Source of the DNA: JAAYZQ01 sp034428935
Lineage (GTDB): Bacteria > Chloroflexota > Anaerolineae > JAAYZQ01
NCBI GenBank assembly: GCA_034428935.1
Contig: DAOUHB010000084.1
Location: 1 to 64,000, forward strand
Length of the DNA stretch: 64,000 bases
Reading direction: 5' to 3'
Shown here: one piece after another, positions 33,760 through 42,400 of the stretch
Position numbering within the stretch: position 1 is the first letter of the stretch
How the letters are laid out: each line of letters starts with the position of its first letter
Program-made: the position numbers and the translations under genes
Notes under the pieces: model-generated
Told to the model about the DNA's origin: nothing
Databases searched by the model: none
The model's input: only the letters and a program-made list of their open reading frames with translations

Positions 33760-34010
33760 GCCTCCGGGCGCCGCCGGCGACGTCGCCCGCCGCCGCCCTC
33801 GCTCTGGGGCCCCTCGCCCTCGCCCCGGGGCAGGTAGACGATCTGCGCGCCGGTCTCGGCCGCGATCGTCTCCAGCTCGCCACGGCGCACGTGGCTCTGG
33901 AACACCTTCAGGTCCATGCCTTGCACGGCGACGATGGCAAACCGGGGCCGCCCGGTGCCCTCGGCAGCGTCGCGGCGCTGCCGGACAAAGATACGCCCTG
34001 TTTCGCTCAT
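33756..34010 (-). CDS. Small hypothetical protein with an Arg-rich tail
   Basis: An 84-residue protein I do not recognise. The core FAIVAVQGMDLKVFQSHVRRGELETIAAETGAQIVYLP looks like a compact alpha/beta fold. The last 20 residues are Gly followed by a run of arginines, which may bind nucleic acid. AGGAGGCGGA just before the ATG at 34010 is a strong ribosome site, supporting the gene. Its stop overlaps the stop of the convergent molybdenum-storage-like gene by 4 bp, so the two transcripts must overlap. Confidence 0.7.
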   Translation of the reverse strand: MSETGRIFVRQRRDAAEGTGRPRFAIVAVQGMDLKVFQSHVRRGELETIAAETGAQIVYLPRGEGEGPQSEGGGGRRRRRRPEA

Positions 34011-34106
34011 TCCGCCTCCTATCCCTTTCAAGCACGCGTCGCACTATCCACTCCCATTCTAGCCCCTTTTGGGCCTTGTGTCAATGTACAAGAATCGAGC
34101 ATCGAT

Positions 34107-34135
34107 TTGACAGGACTGTGCCTCTGTGCTATCCT
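34107..34135 (+). promoter_or_regulatory. Promoter for the cold-shock gene
   Basis: TTGACA (34107-34112), 17 bp, then TATCCT (34130-34135). It predicts a leader of about 70 bases before the ATG at 34215, long enough for the temperature-responsive structure common in cold-shock mRNAs. Confidence 0.7.
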
Positions 34136-34214
34136 CTTGCCCGCATCTCAGAAGGGGGCCGTGAAGCCGGCTTCCGCGCATTACGAAGTTGATAAGGACA
34201 GAGGAGGTTGAGTG

Positions 34215-34487
34215 ATGGAAGACCATGTCGTCTCTGAGAGCAATGAAGGCTTTCCGAAGAACCACTACGCATACGGGACGGTCAAGTGGTTCAGCAGAAT
34301 GAAGGGCTGGGGTTTTATTGAGCCCGACGGTGGCGATAGGGACGTCTTTGTTCACTACGAGAACATCGTAGGCGAGGGGTTCAAGAACCTCGAAAAGGGC
34401 GAGCGCGTCCAATTCTACATCGAGAACACTCCCAAGGGGCCGAAGGCACTCGAGGTCGCCGCGACCGAGATGTCCGAGTCCGTCTAA
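34215..34487 (+). CDS. Cold-shock domain protein
   Basis: A 90-residue single-stranded nucleic-acid-binding protein. The cold-shock OB-fold runs from about residue 18, with GTVKWFSRMKGWGFIEPD (RNP1-like KGWGFI) and DVFVHYENI (RNP2). A 17-residue N-terminal extension and short C-terminal tail are extra. It probably acts as an RNA chaperone. The ATG at 34215 has GGAGG 7 bases upstream; a GTG one codon earlier is in frame but less well spaced. The gene is monocistronic, between its own promoter and a strong terminator. Confidence 0.95.
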   Translation: MEDHVVSESNEGFPKNHYAYGTVKWFSRMKGWGFIEPDGGDRDVFVHYENIVGEGFKNLEKGERVQFYIENTPKGPKALEVAATEMSESV

Positions 34488-34505
34488 CCTGACCAGAAAT
34501 TCCTC

Positions 34506-34536
34506 GCCCCGGGCCCCGTCCCGGGGCTTTTTTTTT
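34506..34536 (+). terminator. Rho-independent terminator of the cold-shock gene
   Basis: GCCCCGGG (34506-34513) pairs with CCCGGGGC (34520-34527) around a 6-base loop, followed by nine T residues. This is the clearest intrinsic terminator in the window. Confidence 0.95.
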
Positions 34537-34553
34537 ATTCTCACTGCCCATCT

Positions 34554-34582
34554 TTGCCCCTGTCTCTGTTATGCAGTATAAT
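34554..34582 (+). promoter_or_regulatory. Promoter for the CHSA-repeat membrane protein
   Basis: TTGCCC (34554-34559), 17 bp, then a perfect TATAAT (34577-34582). A leader of about 70 bases precedes the ATG at 34661. Confidence 0.65.
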
Positions 34583-34660
34583 ACCTGCCACGCGGGCCCG
34601 CAGCGCCGTTTCGGGAGCCGCCGGACACCCGGCCTGGCCGGGTAGAAAGCAGGTGCGCGT

Positions 34661-36457
34661 ATGAACAGAGCCGTGCGTATCACATTGCTCCTCCTCAGCC
34701 TCGCCTTGCTGGGCCTGGCCGCCCTGCCGGCCCACGCTGCCCCAACCCTGACGCAGGTCGAATCGCAGGTCACCATCCTGCAGGACGGCCGCTACCAGGT
34801 GCGCTACCGGCTCACCTTCGTCGACGATGCCAGCCGCCGCTCCATCAATACCATCGGCCCTTTCGATCCCGGCCATTCACAGATCGAAGCCATCCTGGAG
34901 CACGAGGGCGGCGAGAGCCCGGTGCGCCTGGTGCCCCTGGGCGACGAGAAGTACCGCGCCGAGTTCGACGTCGACACCCGGCCCGGTGGAACCTACACCC
35001 TGCAGGTACGCTACCTGGTGGAGCGCTACCTGGATACCACGGCCATCGACGGGGTGCCCTACCGCGTCGTCGCCTGGGCCCCGCCCCAGTGGTCTCTGCC
35101 CATCGAAGAACAGATTGTCACCTTTATCCTGCCCATCGAGCTTCCCGAGGACGTCAGCCAGCCCGAGCAGGTCACCCAGGAGCTGGTGGACCAGTCCGCG
35201 ATTTTCGTCGAGCAGGACGTGGTGCAGAGCTTTGACCGGTGGGTCTACTATCCGACCCCCGACCAGGCCACGGGCCGAAACTGGCTTTCCATCTATGTCT
35301 CCGAAGGGACCCTGGCCGCCAACGAGGCCATGGTCGTCCGCGGCGTCTACCTGCCGGCACGCTATTTCAGCGCCACGTCCACCCCCGAGCCTTCACCCTT
35401 TGCGCCGCCGTCACAGGTGACCTCCGTGGTGCCGGGCGCTACCGCGCAGCCCGAAGGGGCCGAGGGCCGGTCGCCAACCGGCCTGCTGTTGGCCCTGGCC
35501 CTGGGCGGCGGCCTGCTCCTGGCCGGCGGCATCGTCGTGGGCGTCATGCGCTGGGTGGCGCCCAAGCCCGCCCCCGAGGGCTACGAGGCGCCCGAGATCG
35601 AGATCGAGACCTTTGAGCAGCCCGGCCTGGTGCCCGACCTGGAGGCCATTGAGGCCGCCCTCTACATCGGCGACACGGCCCGAGTGCTGACCCTCGTGGT
35701 TCTCGGCCTCGTCCAGCGCGGCGCGGTGACGGTCCTCAACAAGCGGCCGCTGCAGCTCGAGGTCAACGACGAGTCGCTGGCCACGGAGGATTACGAAAAA
35801 GCCCTGGTGGCCGGCATCGCCGACGACGGCACCCTGCCCCAGGACACCATCCAGCGCGTCATGCGCCTCATCTCGGCGCGGCTGCAGAAAAAGGTATGGA
35901 ACGCCGACCCCGAAGAGACGCGCCGCGTTTACCGGCGGCGCGCCGACGACCTGTGGGACGAATGGCAGCACATGCCGCCGGCCCGCCGCGTCGAGGTCGA
36001 GCACAACTATATTCCCTGGATCATCCTCTCCGACCACTATCGGCCCGAGCCAACGCCCCGCCCTGCCATGGGACCTGTCGCCGGGCCTGCCGCCGCGCAG
36101 CCCGGCCGCGATATCCTGGAGTCGGTTCGCGAGGCGCCCCTGGTCCGCGCCGCGGGCGACCTGGCGGGCATCGCCGAGGGAGCGGCCGGCAGCGTGGCCG
36201 GGGGACTCGAGGGCCTGGCGGTACGCACCGCCGGCGGCATCGAGCGCACCATCGCCGGCCTGGCGGGAGAGGTGGCCACCGCCTGCTACGACGCCTGCCA
36301 CTCGGCGTGCCATAGCGCCTGCCACAGCGCCTGCGTGCACGACGCCTGCCACTCGGCCTGCGTCCATTCCAACTGCCACAGCGCCTGTCACAGCGCCTGC
36401 GACTGCCACTCGGCGTGCCACAGCGCCTGCCACAGCGCCTGCGTCAGCAGTTTCTAA
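34661..36457 (+). CDS. Membrane protein with a C-terminal Cys-His-Ser-Ala repeat tail
   Basis: A 598-residue exported membrane protein. It has a signal peptide (1-27, ending PAHAA) and a beta-rich extracytoplasmic domain (28-255) of the DUF2207-like style (QVESQVTILQDGRYQVRYRL). A membrane helix follows (about 268-296), then a cytoplasmic domain starting EIEIETFEQPGLVPDLEAIEAAL. The tail from residue 542 is extraordinary: nine copies of CHSA broken by CVHDA, CVHSN and CD. It has 14 Cys and 11 His in under 60 residues, with Cys mostly every fourth residue. That spacing would line cysteines along a helix face, suggesting metal, cluster or redox binding, or a substrate for thiol modification. 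The exact family is not certain. A radical SAM gene lies downstream beyond a repeat array. Confidence 0.85.
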   Translation: MNRAVRITLLLLSLALLGLAALPAHAAPTLTQVESQVTILQDGRYQVRYRLTFVDDASRRSINTIGPFDPGHSQIEAILEHEGGESPVRLVPLGDEKYRAEFDVDTRPGGTYTLQVRYLVERYLDTTAIDGVPYRVVAWAPPQWSLPIEEQIVTFILPIELPEDVSQPEQVTQELVDQSAIFVEQDVVQSFDRWVYYPTPDQATGRNWLSIYVSEGTLAANEAMVVRGVYLPARYFSATSTPEPSPFAPPSQVTSVVPGATAQPEGAEGRSPTGLLLALALGGGLLLAGGIVVGVMRWVAPKPAPEGYEAPEIEIETFEQPGLVPDLEAIEAALYIGDTARVLTLVVLGLVQRGAVTVLNKRPLQLEVNDESLATEDYEKALVAGIADDGTLPQDTIQRVMRLISARLQKKVWNADPEETRRVYRRRADDLWDEWQHMPPARRVEVEHNYIPWIILSDHYRPEPTPRPAMGPVAGPAAAQPGRDILESVREAPLVRAAGDLAGIAEGAAGSVAGGLEGLAVRTAGGIERTIAGLAGEVATACYDACHSACHSACHSACVHDACHSACVHSNCHSACHSACDCHSACHSACHSACVSSF

Positions 36458-36714
36458 CCGAAACGTAGGGGCAACCCTTGCGTTTGCCCGGCAACCGAAA
36501 CGTAGGGGCAACCCTTGCGGTTGCCCGCCAACCAAAATGTAGGGGCAACCCTTGCGTTTGCCCGCCAACCAAAACGTAGGGGCAACCCTTGCGGTTGCCC
36601 GCCAACCGAAACGTAGGGGCAACCCTTGCGTTTGCCCGCCAACCGAAACGTAGGGGCAACCCTTGCGGTTGCCCGCCAACCGAAACGTAGGGGCAACCCT
36701 TGCGTTTGCCCGGC
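36456..36714 (+). repeat. Seven perfect-length 37-bp tandem repeats
   Basis: The units begin at 36456, 36493, 36530, 36567, 36604, 36641 and 36678, each exactly 37 bp. Each contains GTAGGGGCAACCCTTGCG and a closing TTGCCCG, so each can fold into a GGGCAA/TTGCCC hairpin. Units alternate strictly between a T and a G at one position (GCGTTT in units 1, 3, 5, 7; GCGGTT in 2, 4, 6); the G form adds one pair to the stem. No spacers are present, so this is not a CRISPR array. The first two bases lie in the preceding stop codon. The array fills most of the gap before the radical SAM gene. Confidence 0.95.
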
Positions 36715-36738
36715 GACAAGAATTTGCGTGGAGGACCA

Positions 36739-37638
36739 ATGCAACTGACAGGACTGCACTTGCTCTTGACCTATCAATGCAACTACGAGTGCGATCACTG
36801 CTTCGTCTGGGGCGGCCCGAGACAGGCGGGGACCATGACCCTGCGCGACGTGCGGCACATTCTGCGCGAGGGACTGGACGTGGGCACCGTGACGGGCATC
36901 TATTTCGAGGGCGGCGAGCCGTTCCTCTACTATGGCGCCATGCTTGCCGGCATCCGCGAGGCGGCCGCTGCCGGCCTCAAGGTGGGCATTGTCACCAACG
37001 CCTACTGGGCCACCAGCGAGGAGGATGCCCTGGAGTGGCTGCGGCCCATGGCCGGCCTCGTCGGAGACCTCACCGTCAGCAGCGACCTGTACCACGCCGA
37101 CGAGATGTTGAGCCGGCAGGCCCAGGCGGCTTCGGCCGCCGCCCGGCAGCTTGGCATCCCGGCCAGTGTCCTGAGCGTCGCCTGCCCCGAGGCCCTGGAC
37201 GTCGCCCGGGTTACGGGCCAGCTCCCGCCCGGCGAGTCGGGCGTCATGTACCGGGGGCGGGCGGCCAGCGTCCTCGCCCCGCGGGTTCCGGGGCAACCCT
37301 GGCAGCAGTTCCGCTCCTGCCCCCACGAAGACCTCCGCGAGCCGGGCCGGGTGCACGTCGATCCCCTGGGCAACCTGCACATCTGCCACGGCCTGGTCGT
37401 GGGGAACCTCTACAACCGCCCCCTGCGTGACATCTGCCGGGAATATGACCCCGAGACGCACCCCATTGCCGGCCCGCTGCTGCGGTCGGGCCCGGCCGGC
37501 CTGGTGGAGGAGTACGGCCTGCCCCATGAAGAGGCCTATGCCGACGCCTGCCACCTCTGCGACCACGCCCGCCGGGCACTGCGGGGGCGCTTTCCCGATA
37601 TCCTCGGGCCAGACCAGATGTACGGGCCTGAGGCCTGA
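36739..37638 (+). CDS. Radical SAM protein
   Basis: A 299-residue radical S-adenosylmethionine enzyme. The cluster-binding CxxxCxxC is CNYECDHC at residues 14-21, right after the first beta strand. YFEGGEPFLYYG is the GGE motif that contacts SAM. Later cysteines (RSCPHE, HICHG, CHLCDHAR) suggest an auxiliary cluster region. The end PDILGPDQMYG resembles small radical SAM proteins annotated only as radical SAM. The substrate is unknown. Its location after the CHSA-repeat protein, on the same strand, makes that tail a candidate target. GGAGG precedes the ATG at 36739. A long inverted repeat follows the stop. Confidence 0.9.
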   Translation: MQLTGLHLLLTYQCNYECDHCFVWGGPRQAGTMTLRDVRHILREGLDVGTVTGIYFEGGEPFLYYGAMLAGIREAAAAGLKVGIVTNAYWATSEEDALEWLRPMAGLVGDLTVSSDLYHADEMLSRQAQAASAAARQLGIPASVLSVACPEALDVARVTGQLPPGESGVMYRGRAASVLAPRVPGQPWQQFRSCPHEDLREPGRVHVDPLGNLHICHGLVVGNLYNRPLRDICREYDPETHPIAGPLLRSGPAGLVEEYGLPHEEAYADACHLCDHARRALRGRFPDILGPDQMYGPEA

Positions 37639-37662
37639 GGGTGATTCTACGACCTGGACAAA

Positions 37663-37719
37663 CTACAGCGAATTGGAGAGGGCGAGTTTAGAGCCCGTTC
37701 CTCCTCCAATTCGCTGTAG
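37663..37719. terminator. Long inverted repeat between convergent genes
   Basis: CTACAGCGAATTGGAG (37663-37678) and its exact complement (37704-37719) form a 16-bp perfect stem with a 25-base loop that holds a smaller GGGC/GCCC stem. It may be a bidirectional terminator or a mobile repeat. No T-run is present. Confidence 0.55.
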
Positions 37720-37729
37720 CTTCCACCAG

Positions 37730-39418
37730 CTACGCCCCGTGATGGACGTCAAACGGCCAGGCCGTAAAGCCGCCGTCCAGGATCTCCACGTTGTCGTACC
37801 CCAGCCCGTTCAGCATGCAGATGGCCTCCCAGGCGCGAAGGCTGGTCTTGCAGTAGGCCACCACGCGCTTGTCGCGCGGGATCTCGCCGGCGCGGTTGCG
37901 GACCGCCCCCAGCGGGATCAGGGTGCTGCCGGGAATGCGGCCGCTCTGGTGCTCGTCGGGCGTCCGCACGTCCAGGATCATCAGGTCTTCGCCGGCATCG
38001 CAGGCTGCCTTCAACTGCGTGGACGTGACACCCTTCAGCAGGCCGTCGAGCTTGTTGCGAAGGATGTTGGCGCCGTGGATGAGCACGTCCATGGCCTCCG
38101 AGTAGGGCGGAGCGTAGGCCAGGTCAAGCTGGGCGACGTCGTCCACGGTCATGTGGGCCGTCATGGCCGTGATGGCCACGTCCACGCGCTTCATCACGTC
38201 GCCCAGGCCCACCCCCTCGATGCCGATGAGGCGCCGGTTGGCCTTCTCGGCGACGAGCTTCAGGATGATCGGTTGGTTGCCGGGAAAGTAATGCGGCTTG
38301 TCGGGCGCCGCCACCGTGGCCGTGACCACGGGAACGCCCAACTCGGCCGCCTGCTCGGCGCTTAGCCCCGCTCGGCCGACGTTCCAGTCAAAGATCTTGA
38401 GCGCCGTGGCCCCCAACACGCCCGGGAAGCGATCGACGTGACCCACGGCGTTGGAGCCGGCCACCCGGCCCTCCTTGTTGGCCACCGAGCCCAGGGGCAG
38501 GGCACACCACGTGCCGCGCATGTCGCACGACTTTTCGGCACAGTCGCCGGCGGCATAGATGTTCGGATCGCTCGTCTGCATGTACTCGTTGACGTGGATG
38601 CCCCCCGACGGCCCGATGAGCAGTCCCGCTTGCCGGGCCAGCTCCACGTTGGGCCGGATGCCCACGCTCAACAGCACCAACTCGGCGTCAAAGGTACCCT
38701 TTGTCGTGACCACGCACCGGGCCATGCCATTCTCGTCGCCCTCGATACGCTCCACCCGGGCGGAAGTGGCCACCGTCACCCCCGCGTCTCGCATGCCCTT
38801 CTCCAGGAGGTAGGCCACGTCGGCGTCCAGCATGGGCAGAACGTGGGGCAGCATCTCGATGATGGTCACGGCCCCCTTGCACTCCACAACGGCCTCGGTC
38901 ATCTCCATGCCAATGAGCCCGCCGCCGATGATGGCCACCTTGGGGCAGCAGTCGGTCTGGAGATATGCCCGAAACCGGTCTGCGTCTTCCACCTGCTTCA
39001 GCCGCCAGACGTTCTCCAGGTCCTTGCCGGGGATGGGCGGCTCCAGGGGGTCGGCGCCGGTGGCGATGATGAGCTTGTCGTAGGGCAGGCGGCTCACCTC
39101 CCCCGTGTCCACGCCCTGGACCTCGACCTCCCGGGCTGCCCGGTCGATGGCCGTCGCCAGCGTCCTGTTCAGCACCTTGATGTTCTTGACCTGCGCGAAA
39201 AACTGGGGATCGCGCATCACGCCGATGGGGGTCGCCATCAGCTGCCGCCGGTCCTCGACGAGGCCAGAGATATAGTACGGCAGGCCGCAGCCCGCATAGG
39301 AAAGAAGCTCATCCTTCTCCACGATAGTGATCTCGGCGCTGGGATCGAGCCTCCGCGCCCGGGCAGCAGCCTTGGGTCCGGCCGCCACACCGCCAATGAC
39401 AACGATCTTTTTGCTCAC
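37730..39418 (-). CDS. CoA-disulfide reductase-like flavoprotein with C-terminal rhodanese domain
   Basis: A 562-residue pyridine-nucleotide-disulfide oxidoreductase. The N-terminal FAD site (VVIGGVAAGPKAAARARR) is followed by the redox-active single Cys44 in LLSYAGCGLPYYISG, as in CoA-disulfide reductase and NADH-dependent persulfide reductase. An NAD site (VAIIGGGLIGMEMTEA) and the FAD-binding YAAGDCAE follow. Residues from about 460 form a rhodanese domain with active Cys in VVAYCKTSLRAW. Such fusions reduce CoA or polysulfide persulfides. It starts at a GTG that overlaps the stop of the preceding gene by 4 bases (AAAGGAG upstream), so it is translationally coupled to the FAD/Fe-S fusion. 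Together they may link hydroxy-acid oxidation to thiol or sulfur chemistry. Confidence 0.92.
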   Translation of the reverse strand: MSKKIVVIGGVAAGPKAAARARRLDPSAEITIVEKDELLSYAGCGLPYYISGLVEDRRQLMATPIGVMRDPQFFAQVKNIKVLNRTLATAIDRAAREVEVQGVDTGEVSRLPYDKLIIATGADPLEPPIPGKDLENVWRLKQVEDADRFRAYLQTDCCPKVAIIGGGLIGMEMTEAVVECKGAVTIIEMLPHVLPMLDADVAYLLEKGMRDAGVTVATSARVERIEGDENGMARCVVTTKGTFDAELVLLSVGIRPNVELARQAGLLIGPSGGIHVNEYMQTSDPNIYAAGDCAEKSCDMRGTWCALPLGSVANKEGRVAGSNAVGHVDRFPGVLGATALKIFDWNVGRAGLSAEQAAELGVPVVTATVAAPDKPHYFPGNQPIILKLVAEKANRRLIGIEGVGLGDVMKRVDVAITAMTAHMTVDDVAQLDLAYAPPYSEAMDVLIHGANILRNKLDGLLKGVTSTQLKAACDAGEDLMILDVRTPDEHQSGRIPGSTLIPLGAVRNRAGEIPRDKRVVAYCKTSLRAWEAICMLNGLGYDNVEILDGGFTAWPFDVHHGA

Positions 39419-42400
39419 TTTCCAGTCTCCTTTTGCTGCTGGTTTTTCAGGTACGCTTCCATGTACGGCATAAAGTGCGGGATGACCTCCGGCAGCATCT
39501 TGGGCATCAGGCTGTCCATGGCCGCAGGCATCAGGTCGGGCATCTGTTCCTCCATCTCGGCCGGCATGGGTATGCGCGCGCTCACCCCTTCCAGCATTGC
39601 CGGCATCACCTTGGGCATCATGCCGGGCAGCAGCCGGGGAAACAGGAACGGCATCACCGGCTTCATCATGGCGATCATGCCATCGCGCACCGGTCCGGGC
39701 GCGGCCTTGACCATGTGCATCATCCCCCTGAACGGCTGGGGCATGGCCTCGATCATCTCGGGCAGCATGCTGGCCATGAACTCGGCCATGGCCTTGGGCT
39801 TCAGCAGGTTGATCATCCCCTCGAACACGCCCCACATGGCCAGGGCATAGGGCGTCGGGTCGGGATGCTCCAGGCCGGCCGCGTCGCATGCCAGGTGCGC
39901 CAGGTCGATGATGGGCATGTCGCTGCCCGTCTTGTCGGCCGTCACCCGGAGCTGTACCTCGCAGCAGGGGCACGAGGCGATGAGGGCCTGTGCCCCCGTG
40001 GCCCTGGCCTCCTGGAGCCGCAGATCGCCGATGCGCGCGGCGGCCGGGGGATCGGCCACCAGGCTCAGCACCGAGCCGCAGCAGTGCGCCTCCTGGCGGT
40101 TGTGCTCCATCTCGACCAGCTCGACGCCGGGGATGGCCTGGATCACCTGGCGCGGCGCCTCGTAGATCTTGCCGGCCCGGCCCATGTGGCACGAGTCGTG
40201 CCAGGTGACCTTCATGTCCAGGGAGTGGTCGAAGGCCATCTTGCCGGCGGCTATCTGGTCGGCCACCACTTCGCTCCAGTGCCTGGCCTCAAAGGAATAA
40301 TCGATGCCCAGCTTCGCGGCCCACTCCGGGTAAAGGGTGTGCCACACCAGCCAGCAGGCCGGGCAGGAAGTGACCACGGTCTTGACGCGGCGAGCCTTCA
40401 TCGCTTCGACGTTGTGGCGCAGGATCTCTTCCCACGCATCCCACAGGCCCGAGACGAGCATGGGGATGCCGCAGCAGGCCTCGTCGTGGCCCAGGTAGGT
40501 GAACTCGACCCCAGCCTTTGTCAGCAGGCAGGCCGTCGCCTGGGCGATGTCGTGCTCGACGAAAGAGGCCGTGCAGCCGGGGAAATAGGCCACCTCCGCC
40601 CGCTCGGGCAGCGCGCCCTGCTTGTCCTCGGGCATCCACCGGGGGCGGTCGACCCGATAGGCCGCCCAGATGTTCAGCTCTTTGCGCAGCGAAGCGCGCA
40701 TGATCTCAAAGGGCGGGAAGGTGAGCCGGCCCTCGTCGTGGATGAGCTGGCCGCGCAGCTTGAGCCAGCTCGGCTCGATGGGCAGGTCCAGGCAGCAGCG
40801 GACGTTGCACAGCTCGCACGTGGTGCAGGCCATGACCGCGTCGACCATCTTCTGATTCCACCGCGCCCGGCCGGCCATGAACTCGCGCAGGTAATACCAC
40901 TTGCCCCTCGGCGTCTGGCTCTCCCAGCCCCGGCCGTAATACTGATCGCACTCGTCCACGCAATAGCCGCACTGCGAGCAGGCATAGGCGTACCAGGCCA
41001 CGTCGTCGGGGATGCTCCGCCGGCCCTGCCCTTCGATCCGCTCGCCGACGGGCGCCCCGGACGCATTGCCCAGGGTGCGGACCACCGGCTCCAGGGCGCC
41101 GGCCACGCCCATGAACGCCGACAACAGCGGCCGCCCGGCCAGGACCTTGCCGGGGTTGTAGAGGCCCTGCGGATCGACCCTGGTCTTGAACTCCTGGAGC
41201 CGGTCCACCCGGCCGGCACCCAGCACGTTTTTCGCCTCCCGGGCAAAGTAGAGGCCGGTGGAGTACGCCCGGCCGCCGTTCTCCCTGGCGATCTTGAGCA
41301 CCGTCAGGGCCAGCCCAAAGGCAAAATTGAAGGTGAACCGGCGCTCGTCGTGCAAGATAAAGCCCAGGATCGTCACCTCGCCATTGCCGCTGACCATGCC
41401 CTCCATGACCATCGGCAGGGCGATGCGCTCTTCGATGGCCGCCAGCGCCTTATCGAGCCGGTCCAGGGGGACAACCACCTCCGCCGGCGCCAGGCTGGGG
41501 CCCAGGCGCTTGACGTGCATCAGGTCAAAGCGCTCGTCCCATTCGTGCTGGGCCAATTCCAGATCAACCATCTGCCCGCCCGCAGCCGTTACCAGGCCGG
41601 ACAGGCGAGCCTCCACCTCCCCACGGCGCGACTCGGGGGCCACCACCACGGCCACGTAGGCCACCGGCACTTCCGGCCGGTGATCGTGCACCGGGTGCCC
41701 GTGCTCCAGGCGAGGGGGGAGCTGGTTCTTGAGCTCGGCCATGCGCGGGTTGATAAAGTTGATGGACCACAGGGGCAGCCCGGCGTGGCGGATGGCCCGC
41801 AGCGCCTCGCCCAGCGCCTGGGGGGTGTCAAAGCGGGCGCCCCACACCGCTTCGGCCTCCGCGCGCCGCACCGCCAGGGTGACCGAGACGATGAGCCCCG
41901 TGATCCCCTCTGCCTCGCTGACGAGGTCCAGTTCTTCGCCGGCAAAGTCGCGCACCTGGCCGTCGGGCAGCACCACCCGGCACGAGATCACGTTGTCGCG
42001 AAAGGCCCCATACTCGTAGGCGCCAAAGCCAACCCCTCCCTGCGCCAGCCAGCCGCCCACGGTGGACGACGGGGCGCTGGAGGGATAGGTGCGCAGCGCC
42101 AGGCCTTGCTTCTTCAGTGACTTCTCCAGCTTTTCCCACACGACACCCGGCTGAACCGTGACGGTCATGGCCTCGGGATCGATGGCCCCGATCTGGTTCA
42201 TGTGCGCGAAATCGACCACCAACCCGCCGCGGACGGGCAGCACGCCGCCATAGCCCGACGTGGACTTGCCCCGCGGCACCAACGGCACGCCGTGGGTCCG
42301 CGCCAGCGCCGCCAGGCGCACCACGTCTTGTTCCGAGCGCGGCTGGACGACGCCCGCCGGCCGAGTGTTCCCCACGAGGGGCTTGATGAGGCTCGGCAGC

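Noticed and set aside
36456..36714. Possible CRISPR array
   Set aside because: The seven 37-bp units abut without spacers, and no cas gene is present.
37663..37719. Insertion sequence end
   Set aside because: There is no transposase, no second end and no target duplication within the window.
39433..42120. 895-codon open frame on the plus strand
   Set aside because: It is antisense to the FAD/HdrD fusion, and its His/Gln/Gly/Leu-rich sequence is the usual mirror of a GC-rich gene.
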